Shown: positions 47,324 through 55,297 of the stretch, one piece after another
Numbering within the stretch: the stretch's first letter is position 1
How the letters are laid out: every line of letters begins with the position of its first letter
Assembly (NCBI RefSeq): GCF_011682055.1
Contig: NZ_JAAQOM010000004.1
Location: forward strand, 134,653-198,652
Reading direction: 5' to 3'
Length of the DNA: 64,000 nt
DNA from: Telluria antibiotica
GTDB lineage: Bacteria > Pseudomonadota > Gammaproteobacteria > Burkholderiales > Burkholderiaceae_D
The notes under the pieces: generated by a model
The model's database searches: none
The model's input: the letters and a program-made list of their open reading frames with translations, nothing else
What the model was told of the DNA's origin: nothing
Position numbers and translations under genes: made by a program

Positions 47324-49792
47324 TCATGCAGTCGTGCGCAACGGCACGTCGGTGCCCGCCCCACGATCAAGCAATTCTTCGATCTGCTCCGGCCACACGG
47401 GCGGGCTGAAGTAATACCCCTGGATTTCGTCGCACCCGTTCTCGCGCAGGAACGCCACCTGCTCGGCCGTCTCGACACCCTCCGCCACCGCCTCCAGGTT
47501 CAAGGTATGCGCCAGCGCGATGATCGCGCGCGTGATCGCGGCGTCGTTCGCGTCGACCGTCACGTCGCTGATGAACGAGCGGTCGATCTTCAGCACGTCG
47601 ATGGGGAAGCGCTTCAGGTAGCTGAGCGAGGAATAGCCGGTGCCGAAGTCGTCGATCGACAACGCCACGCCCAGCGCCTTCAGTGAACGCAACACGCTCG
47701 CCGCCTCGGCCGTGTCGCGCATCACCGTACTTTCCGTGATCTCGATCTCCAGGCAGCCCGGCGGCAGGCCGCTCTTCTCCAGCGCCGCCTGGACGCGCTG
47801 CGCGAGGCCGGCCTGCTGGAACTGGCGCGCCGACAGGTTGACGGAAACACGTAGCGGCGGCAGCCCCTGCGCGCGCCACGCGGACGCGCGCGTGCAGGCT
47901 TCGTCCAGTACCCACATGTCGATATCGTCGATGAGGCCCGTCTCCTCGGCCAGCGGGATGAAGCGCGCTGGCGGCACGAGACCCAGCACCGGATGGCGCC
48001 AGCGCACGAGGGCCTCGACGCCCAGCACGGCACCGCTGGCCAGCTCGACGCGCGGCTGGTATTGCAGTGCGAACTGGTTGCGCTCGATGGCGTGGCGCAG
48101 CAGCGATTCCATGTCGACCCGCTCGCGGATCGCCAGCGCCATCGCGTCCGTGTGGAAGCGATACCGCGCCGGGCCCTCGGCGCGGGCCCCGGCCATCGCC
48201 ACCTGCGCCATCTGCAGCAGTTCGTGCGCGCAGCAGCGGCCGTCCGGCAGCAGGGCGATGCCGACGCTGGCCGCGAGGAACACGCGCTGCCCGCCGACGA
48301 GGAACGGCTCGCGTACGGCCTCCAGCAGGCGCTCGGCCAGCGCCGTGGCGGCGTCCTGGCCGGCGTGTTTCTGCACGACGATGAATTCGTTGCCGCCCTG
48401 GCGCGCCAGCATGTCGCCGCCAGCCAGCACGCCGGACAGCCGAACGACGCATTCGCGCAGCACGTCATCGCCGCCGGCATAGCCGTAGCCGCTGTTGATC
48501 TTGCGGAACTCGTGCAGGTCAAACACGAGCACGGCCAACGTGCGCCCGTCGTGCCGGGCGCACGCGATCGCCTCGTCCAGCGCCTCGAGGATGCGGTTGC
48601 GGTTCGGCAGGCCCGTCAGGGCGTCGTGCGTGAGCTGCTCGACGAGTGCCCGCTCAAGCCGGCGCCGCTCCGACAAATCGCGCACGATCGCGACCTGCTG
48701 GCCGCCCGGCATGACGGCACGGCGCACGTCGGCCGGGAAGGCGGGGCCGTACAGGCGGCGGCAGTCCAGCTCGGCGTCGCCGGCACCGGGCGGCACGAGC
48801 ACGTCCAGCAGCAGGCCGGCGGCCGTCTCGCGCGGCACGCCGAACAGGCTTTCCGCGCGCGCATTCATCATCGTGATGCGCCCCTCCCCGCCGACCAGCA
48901 GGATGGCGTCCGGCGCGCATTCCATCAGGCTGCGAAAGCCCGCTTCGCTCTCGGCCAGCGAACGTTCCGACCGCTGCAGCCGCAGGTACGGCGCCTGCAC
49001 GGCCGCCACCCAGATCGCGCGGTGCAGACACAGGTAGGCGATCACCTTGTACACGTGGCCGACCAGGTTCACGACGTCGTCCGGCCGTGCGTACGACGCG
49101 AAACTGACGCCGCCCAGCGCCATCACCGCGGCCGTCGCGGCCAGGTAGCGGTCGGTGCGCAGCCCCGTAACGAGCGCGCGGCGCAGCAGGAACAGCGCGG
49201 CGAGCGCGTTCAACGCGATCAGCACCACCTCGCAACCGATCTTGAACGGTGTCAGCCCCCGTCCCGGCACATACGTCGCAGGCAATGTCATCGGGTCGGC
49301 CACGGCGAGCCAGTAGCCGAACGCGGCGAGCGCGAGCGCGGCCAGCACCGCCCAGCCGCGCACGCGGCGGCCGACGGTCCGTTCACGCGGGGCAAATGCG
49401 GCCGCGAGCAGCGCGGCGGCACTGACGGCGCGGGCCAGCAGCCAGAATTCGATGCCCCGCCCCGCGTCGCCCGGCCCCGCCACGCCCGGCATGCCCGGCA
49501 TGGACATCAGGTGGCCGAAGTCGAGCAGGCCGACCGCCAGCGCGGCGGGCGACAGCAACGCCACGCGGATCGGCATGTCGCGCCCGATGCCGTGCCAGCC
49601 GGTGGAAAACACGAGCATGGCGACGACGACCGAGAACACTTCCATCGCCGTATGCGCCGTCAGGTACCAGCGCGGATCCCACGGCAGCAGCGCCGCATGG
49701 CCCAGCACGAGCCAGCCCATGAACACGGCCAGCAGCGCCGTCAGGACGGACAGCCTCACGGTGGACGGCATTTTGCGGGCACGCCGCCTCAT
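47324..49792 (-). CDS. MASE3-PAS-GGDEF-EAL membrane protein, probable c-di-GMP phosphodiesterase
   Basis: 822 residues from the ATG at 49792 (an upstream extension of 69 residues is open but lacks family character). About seven hydrophobic helices (10-265) with HLMSMPGMPG resemble a MASE3 sensor. A PAS domain (about 285-395) follows. The GGDEF domain carries GGNEF at about 466-470 instead of GGDEF, so cyclase activity is doubtful. The EAL domain has EALVRWRHP (about 593) and VSLSIDDFGTGYSS-type residues (DDFGTGYSSLSYLKRFPIDV), so it looks catalytically intact. It may lower c-di-GMP and favour motility. Confidence 0.9.
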   Translation of the reverse strand: MRRRARKMPSTVRLSVLTALLAVFMGWLVLGHAALLPWDPRWYLTAHTAMEVFSVVVAMLVFSTGWHGIGRDMPIRVALLSPAALAVGLLDFGHLMSMPGMPGVAGPGDAGRGIEFWLLARAVSAAALLAAAFAPRERTVGRRVRGWAVLAALALAAFGYWLAVADPMTLPATYVPGRGLTPFKIGCEVVLIALNALAALFLLRRALVTGLRTDRYLAATAAVMALGGVSFASYARPDDVVNLVGHVYKVIAYLCLHRAIWVAAVQAPYLRLQRSERSLAESEAGFRSLMECAPDAILLVGGEGRITMMNARAESLFGVPRETAAGLLLDVLVPPGAGDAELDCRRLYGPAFPADVRRAVMPGGQQVAIVRDLSERRRLERALVEQLTHDALTGLPNRNRILEALDEAIACARHDGRTLAVLVFDLHEFRKINSGYGYAGGDDVLRECVVRLSGVLAGGDMLARQGGNEFIVVQKHAGQDAATALAERLLEAVREPFLVGGQRVFLAASVGIALLPDGRCCAHELLQMAQVAMAGARAEGPARYRFHTDAMALAIRERVDMESLLRHAIERNQFALQYQPRVELASGAVLGVEALVRWRHPVLGLVPPARFIPLAEETGLIDDIDMWVLDEACTRASAWRAQGLPPLRVSVNLSARQFQQAGLAQRVQAALEKSGLPPGCLEIEITESTVMRDTAEAASVLRSLKALGVALSIDDFGTGYSSLSYLKRFPIDVLKIDRSFISDVTVDANDAAITRAIIALAHTLNLEAVAEGVETAEQVAFLRENGCDEIQGYYFSPPVWPEQIEELLDRGAGTDVPLRTTA

Positions 49793-50108
49793 GCGACCCC
49801 GCCCGCATGCGGCCGGTCCGCGCCAGGCGCCGGACGCGCGCCGGGACCGGTCGTGCGGAATCCGCTCATGCGGAAGGCTGGGCTGTCGTGCTCGATAATC
49901 ATGTGCTGAAACATAGGTGCCGTACGCTCGCGCGGCGGCCGGGTGAAGTAGATTCTCAGGTGAAACATTCATACTCAGAGAATCAACAAATGATATCAAC
50001 TTATCAAATGTAGATCGAGCAATACTTTATCATCTTGGCTAAACTGTTGCGATAATGCAGCAAGTTGCCTGCTTACGGCAAGTTATCGCAACGAAGATGA
50101 CGAGACGG
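49793..50108. other. 316-bp AT-rich intergenic region upstream of the GGDEF-EAL gene
   Basis: No gene supported. The part from about 49950 to 50060 is markedly AT-rich and the likely promoter area of the GGDEF-EAL gene. An inverted repeat sits at its upstream end (listed separately). Confidence 0.6.
50047..50091. promoter_or_regulatory. Perfect 9-bp inverted repeat with nested arms
   Basis: TTGCGATAA (50047-50055) and TTATCGCAA (50083-50091) are perfect complements 27 bp apart. Inside lie TTGCC/GGCAA and two direct CAAGTT copies. No T-run follows on either strand, so an operator is more likely than a terminator. Confidence 0.45.
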
Positions 50109-50519
50109 TCATGGCGCGATGTGGCGGAACATCACGGTGTCGGTGACGAGGGGCGTCGTCGCGTCAAGCTGGTGGATGTCGGCCAGCGCGAGGCCGGCGT
50201 AACGAAGTTCGTAGGTGTGGTCGCCGGAGCGGAACGCGTAGTCGGACGTGATGTCGACCGTGTGCGTGTGGGCGGAATGCGGCGGCAGCTCGAGCCAATC
50301 CGACGCGGCGCCTGCGGCGCCGGGCGCAGCCCTGCCGACGAACGCGATCGCCACCCCGCCCGGATGGAGGCGCACGTCGAACAGGCGGCCGGCGGGCCGG
50401 GTGTCGGCGGCGAGCCCGCGCGGCAGCCACACGCGGCGCTCGCCGCGGTTTTCCACCCGGAAGGTGACCCAGACCTTGTCGTGCCGCGCGTCGACGCTCA
50501 GGCTTGCATGCAGGTTCAT
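50109..50519 (-). CDS. Small hypothetical protein, beta-rich
   Basis: 136 residues from ATG 50519, preceded by GAGGAG at good spacing. It has alternating hydrophobic strands (VWVTFRVENRGERRVWLPRG, SDYAFRSGDHTYELRYAG), giving an Ig-like or beta-sandwich impression. No signal peptide or known motif. It shares orientation with motD, 79 bp upstream. Function unknown. Confidence 0.7.
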   Translation of the reverse strand: MNLHASLSVDARHDKVWVTFRVENRGERRVWLPRGLAADTRPAGRLFDVRLHPGGVAIAFVGRAAPGAAGAASDWLELPPHSAHTHTVDITSDYAFRSGDHTYELRYAGLALADIHQLDATTPLVTDTVMFRHIAP

Positions 50520-50597
50520 CTGCTCTCCTCGTTCCATCGACGTCGCCGTCGGGTTGGAACGATTGTACCGTGCGCGCCCCGCGCGCACGCGCGGCCG

Positions 50598-51332
50598 CTA
50601 CGCGCCGGCGCCGGACAGGATGGTGATGGCCACGCGCCGGTTGCGCGCCCGCCCGACCGGATCGCCGTTGGACGCCACGGGCCGGTTGGCGCCGCGCCCG
50701 ACGGCGGCCAGGCGCGACTCGGCCACGCCGCTGGCCGCGAACAGGCGCACGACGGTCGTCGCGCGCACGGCCGACAATTCCCAGTTCGACGCGAACGCGG
50801 GGTTGCCGATCGGCGTGTCGTCCGTGAACCCTTCGACCTCGATCCCGTGCGGATCGTCCTTCAGCAGCCCGGCGACCGTGCGCAAGACCTCCTGCGCGGA
50901 CGGCGTCAGCGCGGCGTCGCCCTCGTCGAACAGGACGCTGGCGTTGATCTCGAGCGTGATGCCGCGCGCCGTCTGCGTGACGCGCACCTTGCCGCTGTTG
51001 ACGAGGGGTTTCAGGATGCTGTCGAGCTTTTTCGCCAGCAGGTCGAGGCGCTCGCGGTCGCGCTTGGCGGCCTCCGCCCGCTTGTGGGCGAGGATGCTCG
51101 ACAGCGGCAAGGTGTCGACCTCGACCATCGTATTCGTCCGGTTCGCGGCGCCGCGCCCGCCGAAGGCGTCGCCGAGCGCTTCCGACAGCACCGTATACTT
51201 GCCGATGTTCACGACCGACACCGCATACATCACGACGAAGAACGCGAACAGCAAGGTAATGAAATCGGCGTACGAAATGAGCCAGCGTTCGTGGTTCTCG
51301 GTGTCCTGCTCGTACGGTCTGCGGCGCGCCAT
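50598..51332 (-). CDS. motD: Flagellar stator protein MotD (MotB family)
   Basis: 244 residues. The N-terminal helix contains the ion-binding Asp in LISYADFITLLFAFFVVMYA (Asp23). The C-terminal OmpA/MotB peptidoglycan-binding domain has IEVEGFTDDTPIGNPAFASN and RNRRVAITI. It is called MotD rather than MotB because it sits in the fliA-linked locus known from polar flagellates. It pairs with motC, 10 bp upstream. Confidence 0.9.
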   Translation of the reverse strand: MARRRPYEQDTENHERWLISYADFITLLFAFFVVMYAVSVVNIGKYTVLSEALGDAFGGRGAANRTNTMVEVDTLPLSSILAHKRAEAAKRDRERLDLLAKKLDSILKPLVNSGKVRVTQTARGITLEINASVLFDEGDAALTPSAQEVLRTVAGLLKDDPHGIEVEGFTDDTPIGNPAFASNWELSAVRATTVVRLFAASGVAESRLAAVGRGANRPVASNGDPVGRARNRRVAITILSGAGA

Positions 51333-51342
51333 GGACGGCCTG

Positions 51343-52086
51343 TCAGTGATGCGCCAGCAGGCAGGCGACGCGCTCTTCGATCACGCGCGTGTAGTCGCCC
51401 GTGGCGATGTCGTGGAAGACGTCGGTCAGGATCTCGTACTGGGCCACACGCTCGGCGACGATGCCCTTGATCTTGTTGCCGACCGGGTAGAAGAACAGGT
51501 TCGCGAGGCCCACGCCGTACACGGTCGACACGAACGCGACGGCAATGCCGGCACCCAGGCGCGACGGGTCGGACAGGTTTTCCATCACGTGGATCAGGCC
51601 CAGCACGGCGCCGAGGATGCCCACCGTCGGCGCATAGCCGGCCGCCGATTCCCAGATGCGCGCGGCCTGGCGCTCGCGGAATTCGTAGCTGTTGATTTCC
51701 GTATCCAACAAGCTGCGCAGCTTGTCCGGCTGGATGCCGTCGACGACGAGGCGCAAGCCCTTCTGCACGAACGGATCGGACTTCGACATGTACTGCTCAA
51801 GCGACAGCAAGCCGTCGCGCCGCGCCGACAGGCTCCACAGGTGGATCTCGCGGGCCAGCGCCTGGCGGCGGTCGGGCGGCGTCACGAACACCCAGCGCAG
51901 CATGCGCACGCCGCGCACGAATGCCTGCGACTTGGTCTGCAGCAGCACGGCGCCGAACGTGCCGACGACGACGATGGCGAAGGCCGCGGGCTGGATCAGC
52001 GAGGAAAACTTGCCGCCGTCGAGCGTGTGCCCGACGAAGATCCCGGCCAGCGCCAGCGCGAGACCGAGCAGGCTGGTCAGGTCCAC
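51343..52086 (-). CDS. motC: Flagellar stator protein MotC (MotA/TolQ/ExbB family)
   Basis: 247 residues with four membrane helices: two N-terminal (LLGLALALAGIFVGHTL, PAAFAIVVVGTFGAVLL) and two C-terminal (GYAPTVGILGAVLGLIHVM, GIAVAFVSTVYGVGLANLFF). The large cytoplasmic loop holds charged residues for FliG contact. The start overlaps fliA's end by 10 bp. Confidence 0.92.
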   Translation of the reverse strand: MDLTSLLGLALALAGIFVGHTLDGGKFSSLIQPAAFAIVVVGTFGAVLLQTKSQAFVRGVRMLRWVFVTPPDRRQALAREIHLWSLSARRDGLLSLEQYMSKSDPFVQKGLRLVVDGIQPDKLRSLLDTEINSYEFRERQAARIWESAAGYAPTVGILGAVLGLIHVMENLSDPSRLGAGIAVAFVSTVYGVGLANLFFYPVGNKIKGIVAERVAQYEILTDVFHDIATGDYTRVIEERVACLLAHH

Positions 52087-52796
52087 GAGCGCTCCCGCAG
52101 ATAGGTACGCAGGCGCGCCACGGCCTGGGTGTGCAATTGCGACACGCGCGATTCCGACACACCCATCACGGCACCGATCTCCTTGAGGTTCAGTTCCTCT
52201 TCGTAATACAGGCCCATCAGCATCTTCTCGCGCGGCGGCAACGCGTCGATCGCGTCGATGACGGTCTGGCGGAAGTCCGTGTCCAGCAGGCTCTTCAGGG
52301 GATCGTCATCGTCGACGGCGTAGCGGTCGAGGAAGCTGTCGTTGCCGTCCTCGTCGTGGAAATCTTCGTAGTAGACGAGCTGGTGGCCGCCGGAATCGCC
52401 CAGCAATTCCTGGTACTCGGCCAGCGGCAGCTTGAGCGACTGCGCCACTTCCGATTCGCTGGGCGGACGGCCCAGTTGCTGCTGCAAGGTGGCCATGGCC
52501 TGCTCGACCTTGCGCATATTGGCGCGGGTGGAACGCGGCATCCAGTCGCTGCTGCGCAGCTCGTCGAGCATGGCGCCGCGGATGCGTAGCACCGCATACG
52601 TCTCGAACTGCGCGCCGTGGTTTTCCTCGTAGCGGTTGATCGCGTCGAGCAGGCCGATCATGCCTGCCTGGACCAGGTCGTCGACTTCGACGGACGGCGG
52701 GAGCTTGGCCTTCATCTGGTGGGCGAGACGCTTCACCAGCGGCATGTGCTCCGTCAGCAAGAAGTTCTTGTCCGCTTTCCCTTTGACCGTGTACAT
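52077..52796 (-). CDS. fliA: Flagellar sigma factor FliA (sigma-28)
   Basis: 239 residues. Region 2 has EHMPLVKRLAHQMKAKLPPS and DDLVQAGMIGLLDAINRYE; region 3 has RRSTRANMRKVEQAM-type residues (PRSTRANMRKVEQAMATLQQ); region 4 has LPPREKMLMGLYYEEELNLK and GVSESRVSQLHTQAVARLR. It directs late flagellar genes; matching promoters precede fliC, fliD and flgM in this window. It lies between flhG and motC. Confidence 0.97.
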   Translation of the reverse strand: MYTVKGKADKNFLLTEHMPLVKRLAHQMKAKLPPSVEVDDLVQAGMIGLLDAINRYEENHGAQFETYAVLRIRGAMLDELRSSDWMPRSTRANMRKVEQAMATLQQQLGRPPSESEVAQSLKLPLAEYQELLGDSGGHQLVYYEDFHDEDGNDSFLDRYAVDDDDPLKSLLDTDFRQTVIDAIDALPPREKMLMGLYYEEELNLKEIGAVMGVSESRVSQLHTQAVARLRTYLRERSWT

Positions 52797-52826
52797 GGTT
52801 CCAGTGCTTGGTTGATCAATGCCGCG

Positions 52827-53636
52827 TCAAGCGGCCCGGCCCTGCTGCATGCCCGTGCGCGAAAAGCGCCCGGCCAGGCGGCGGAACGCCACCGATGCAC
52901 CGGCCAGCGGGAATGCGTCCACGACGGCACGCCCGAGGCGCGCAGCGCGGTGCAGGTACTCGTCCGCCGGCACGGAACCCATCGAGGTCAGCGTTACCGC
53001 CAGGTAACGAGTTGCCGCAGATGACATATTATCGTATACCACCTTCGCCTCCGCCTCGGTCGCGCCCGTCACGAGGATGCCGAACGGACGGCGGCCCAGG
53101 TGCTGCGACAGGCGCTTGATCAGCGCATAGGCGTTCGTGATCGACGTGGCGCTCGTCGACACCTGCACGACGATCTCCGACGAGGCCATGATCGGTACGG
53201 GGAACGAGCCGTCGGCCGAAAATTCGCCGTCGACCATGATGATGCTGCCGGCCTGCTTGACGAGGACGTCGAACGTCTTGGCCAGCCGGCGCGCCTCGTC
53301 CGCGCTCGCGGATGGCGTACGGGCCATCGTCGTGACGGCAAAGCCCTGCGGCACGGAATGGATCACCTGGTTCAGCGCGCACTCCTGGCGCGCGACCTGC
53401 TGCAGGCTCGGGCCGCGGTCGACGCCGAGGCGCTGGGCCACGCCGTAGTCGCGCGTGCAGGCGTCGACGATTATCACGTCGTTGCCGGACTGGGCCAGCG
53501 AGGCGCCCAGGTTGACGAGCATGGCGCCCTTGTCATCCTCGGGCGTGGCGGAAAGAAAGGTCACGATGCGCGGCTTGGGGCCCGCCAGCATCCGGCGCAG
53601 GCCCTCCGCCTGGTCGAAGTCGAAACTAGCCAACAT
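52827..53636 (-). CDS. flhG: FlhG/FleN-like MinD-family protein with degenerate P-loop
   Basis: 269 residues overlapping flhF by 11 bp and followed by fliA, the classic flhF-flhG-fliA order. The MinD-like framework is visible (LVNLGASLAQSGNDVIIVDA, GSIIMVDGEFS). The Walker A position reads SATPEDDKGAMLVNLG instead of the deviant SGKGGVGKT. FlhG normally limits flagellar number through ATP-dependent dimerisation; here ATP use is questionable. The C-terminus shows AYALIKRLSQHLGRRPFGIL and a basic end. Confidence 0.82.
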   Translation of the reverse strand: MLASFDFDQAEGLRRMLAGPKPRIVTFLSATPEDDKGAMLVNLGASLAQSGNDVIIVDACTRDYGVAQRLGVDRGPSLQQVARQECALNQVIHSVPQGFAVTTMARTPSASADEARRLAKTFDVLVKQAGSIIMVDGEFSADGSFPVPIMASSEIVVQVSTSATSITNAYALIKRLSQHLGRRPFGILVTGATEAEAKVVYDNMSSAATRYLAVTLTSMGSVPADEYLHRAARLGRAVVDAFPLAGASVAFRRLAGRFSRTGMQQGRAA

Positions 53637-55095
53637 ACACCTCGCGCAGCGAACGGTCGTTGTTCAGGTTGCCGAGGCCGGACATCATCAGCGGCAGGTC
53701 GGCGTCGGCGATCTGGCTTGCCGCGTCACGCTTGGTGCGGAACGCGCGGTCGACGAGCATCGCGCGGTCGGCCAGGTGCAGGTCTTCCGGCACGCGCTGG
53801 CCGTTCGAGATGTAGTGCAGGTTCAGCTTCTGGCGCACGAGCACGTCCAGCACGTTGCCGATCGACGCGGCCTCGTCCATCTTGGTCATGATGGCACCGG
53901 CCAGGCCCGTGCCCTGGTAGGCGCGCACGACTTCGTTCAGCGTCTCGTTGGTCGACGTCGCGTTCAGGCACAGCAGGCGCTTCACGTCGGCGCCGGACTC
54001 CGTCAGCATGGCAACCTGCTCCGTCACCATCTGGTCGCGCTGCGACATGCCGATCGTGTCGATCAGCACCGTGTGCTTGTTGCGCAATTCCTTCAGGGCG
54101 ATACGCAGGTCGGCCTCATCCTTCACCGAGTGCACCATCACGCCCAGGATCTTGCCGTAGATGCGCAGTTGTTCGTGGCCGCCGATACGATAGGCGTCCG
54201 TCGTGATCAGCGCCAGCTTTTCCGGACCGTGGCGCATCACGCAGCGCGCGGCCAGCTTCGCGGTCGTCGTCGTCTTGCCGACGCCGGTCGGGCCGACCAG
54301 CGCGAACACGCCGCCGCGGTCGAGGATCGCATCCTCGTCGGCCATCGTCGTGATGTTGCGGGCCAGGACCGTCTTGACCCAACGCAGCGACTCGGCGGCA
54401 TCCTTGCCGGCCGGCAGCTTGTCGATCAGGTAGCGCGACAGGCTCGCGGAAAAGCCGGCGGCCAGCATCTCGCGCAGCACGGCGGCCTTCTGCGGCTCGC
54501 GCTGCTGGGTGCTGCCCCACGACAGTTCGGACAGCTGCGTTTCCATCATGCCGCGCATGGCGCGGATCTCGTTCATCATGCCGTGCATTTCGGCGGCGGC
54601 GGACTCTTTGGCCTGGGCGATCGCGGCCGACATCATCGCCGTCATCGCGGCCATGTCGAAGGCCGGCGCTTCCGGTTGCGGCTGCGGTGCACGGCGGTTG
54701 GCGTACGTGGGCGGCACGACCGGCTCGTCCATGTCGTACAGCGGGTTCAGCGGCTGGCGCGCGGCCGGGGCTTCCTGGAAAGCGCGCGGTGCCGGCGCTT
54801 CCTGGAACGGGCGCGGCGCCGGACGGGCTGCCGGACGTGCGGCCGGTGCCGGGGCCGGTTCGTCGAGATCGTCGAACGACGGTTCCTGCATGCGCAGGTT
54901 CGGACGCGGCGCGGCCATTTCCGATTCCGGTGCCGGCGACGCCAGCGAAGCGACGTCGTCATTGTCCAGCGCCAGGATCTCGACCACGCCGTCGACGGGG
55001 CGGTTCGACAGGATGACCGCGTCAGGGCCCAGGGCCTCGCGCACTTTGCGCAGGGCCTCGCGGGAAGTCGCCGCTGTAAATTTCTTCACGTTCAT
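53626..55095 (-). CDS. flhF: Flagellar SRP-like GTPase FlhF
   Basis: 489 residues. The N-terminal basic segment (MNVKKFTAATSREALRKVRE) is followed by an Ala/Pro-rich linker (about 80-145), a helical N domain and the G domain with G1 FALVGPTGVGKTTTTAKLAA at about 263-282, TTDAYRIGGHEQLRIYGKI, G3 DTIGMS and G4 TKMDE. It places the flagellum at the pole. It starts 202 bp after the flhA stop. Confidence 0.96.
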   Translation of the reverse strand: MNVKKFTAATSREALRKVREALGPDAVILSNRPVDGVVEILALDNDDVASLASPAPESEMAAPRPNLRMQEPSFDDLDEPAPAPAARPAARPAPRPFQEAPAPRAFQEAPAARQPLNPLYDMDEPVVPPTYANRRAPQPQPEAPAFDMAAMTAMMSAAIAQAKESAAAEMHGMMNEIRAMRGMMETQLSELSWGSTQQREPQKAAVLREMLAAGFSASLSRYLIDKLPAGKDAAESLRWVKTVLARNITTMADEDAILDRGGVFALVGPTGVGKTTTTAKLAARCVMRHGPEKLALITTDAYRIGGHEQLRIYGKILGVMVHSVKDEADLRIALKELRNKHTVLIDTIGMSQRDQMVTEQVAMLTESGADVKRLLCLNATSTNETLNEVVRAYQGTGLAGAIMTKMDEAASIGNVLDVLVRQKLNLHYISNGQRVPEDLHLADRAMLVDRAFRTKRDAASQIADADLPLMMSGLGNLNNDRSLREVYVG

Positions 55096-55243
55096 CTTGA
55101 TTTCTCCGCTCTTGCAGGCTTCTGTCGTGGATCGCTATCGGTGTGGTGGGCACAAAGTCCCGTCGTTGATAGGATTATTGACGATGCCAGTGGGAAACCA
55201 TCACGGGAAAAGGGAGGGGAAAAAGCCCTATTTCCTCGAAGCA

Positions 55244-55270
55244 GCAATCCACCCCGCGTGGGTGGATTGC
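55244..55270 (-). terminator. Hairpin between flhA and flhF
   Basis: GCAATCCACC and GGTGGATTGC form a perfect 10-bp stem with a 7-base loop 28 bp after the flhA stop. The T-rich GGGCTTTTTCC tract lies about 20 bases further on rather than directly after the stem, so termination may be partial, or it may be an RNA-processing hairpin. Confidence 0.45.
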
Positions 55271-55297
55271 CCGCCGCTCCCGCGGCGCAGACCGGGA

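Noticed and set aside
55244..55270. The flhA-flhF hairpin as another member of the GTAGGGTGGGC repeat family
   Set aside because: The stem sequence GCAATCCACC shares only the GGGTGG-like part and lacks the GTAGGG core and paired second unit.
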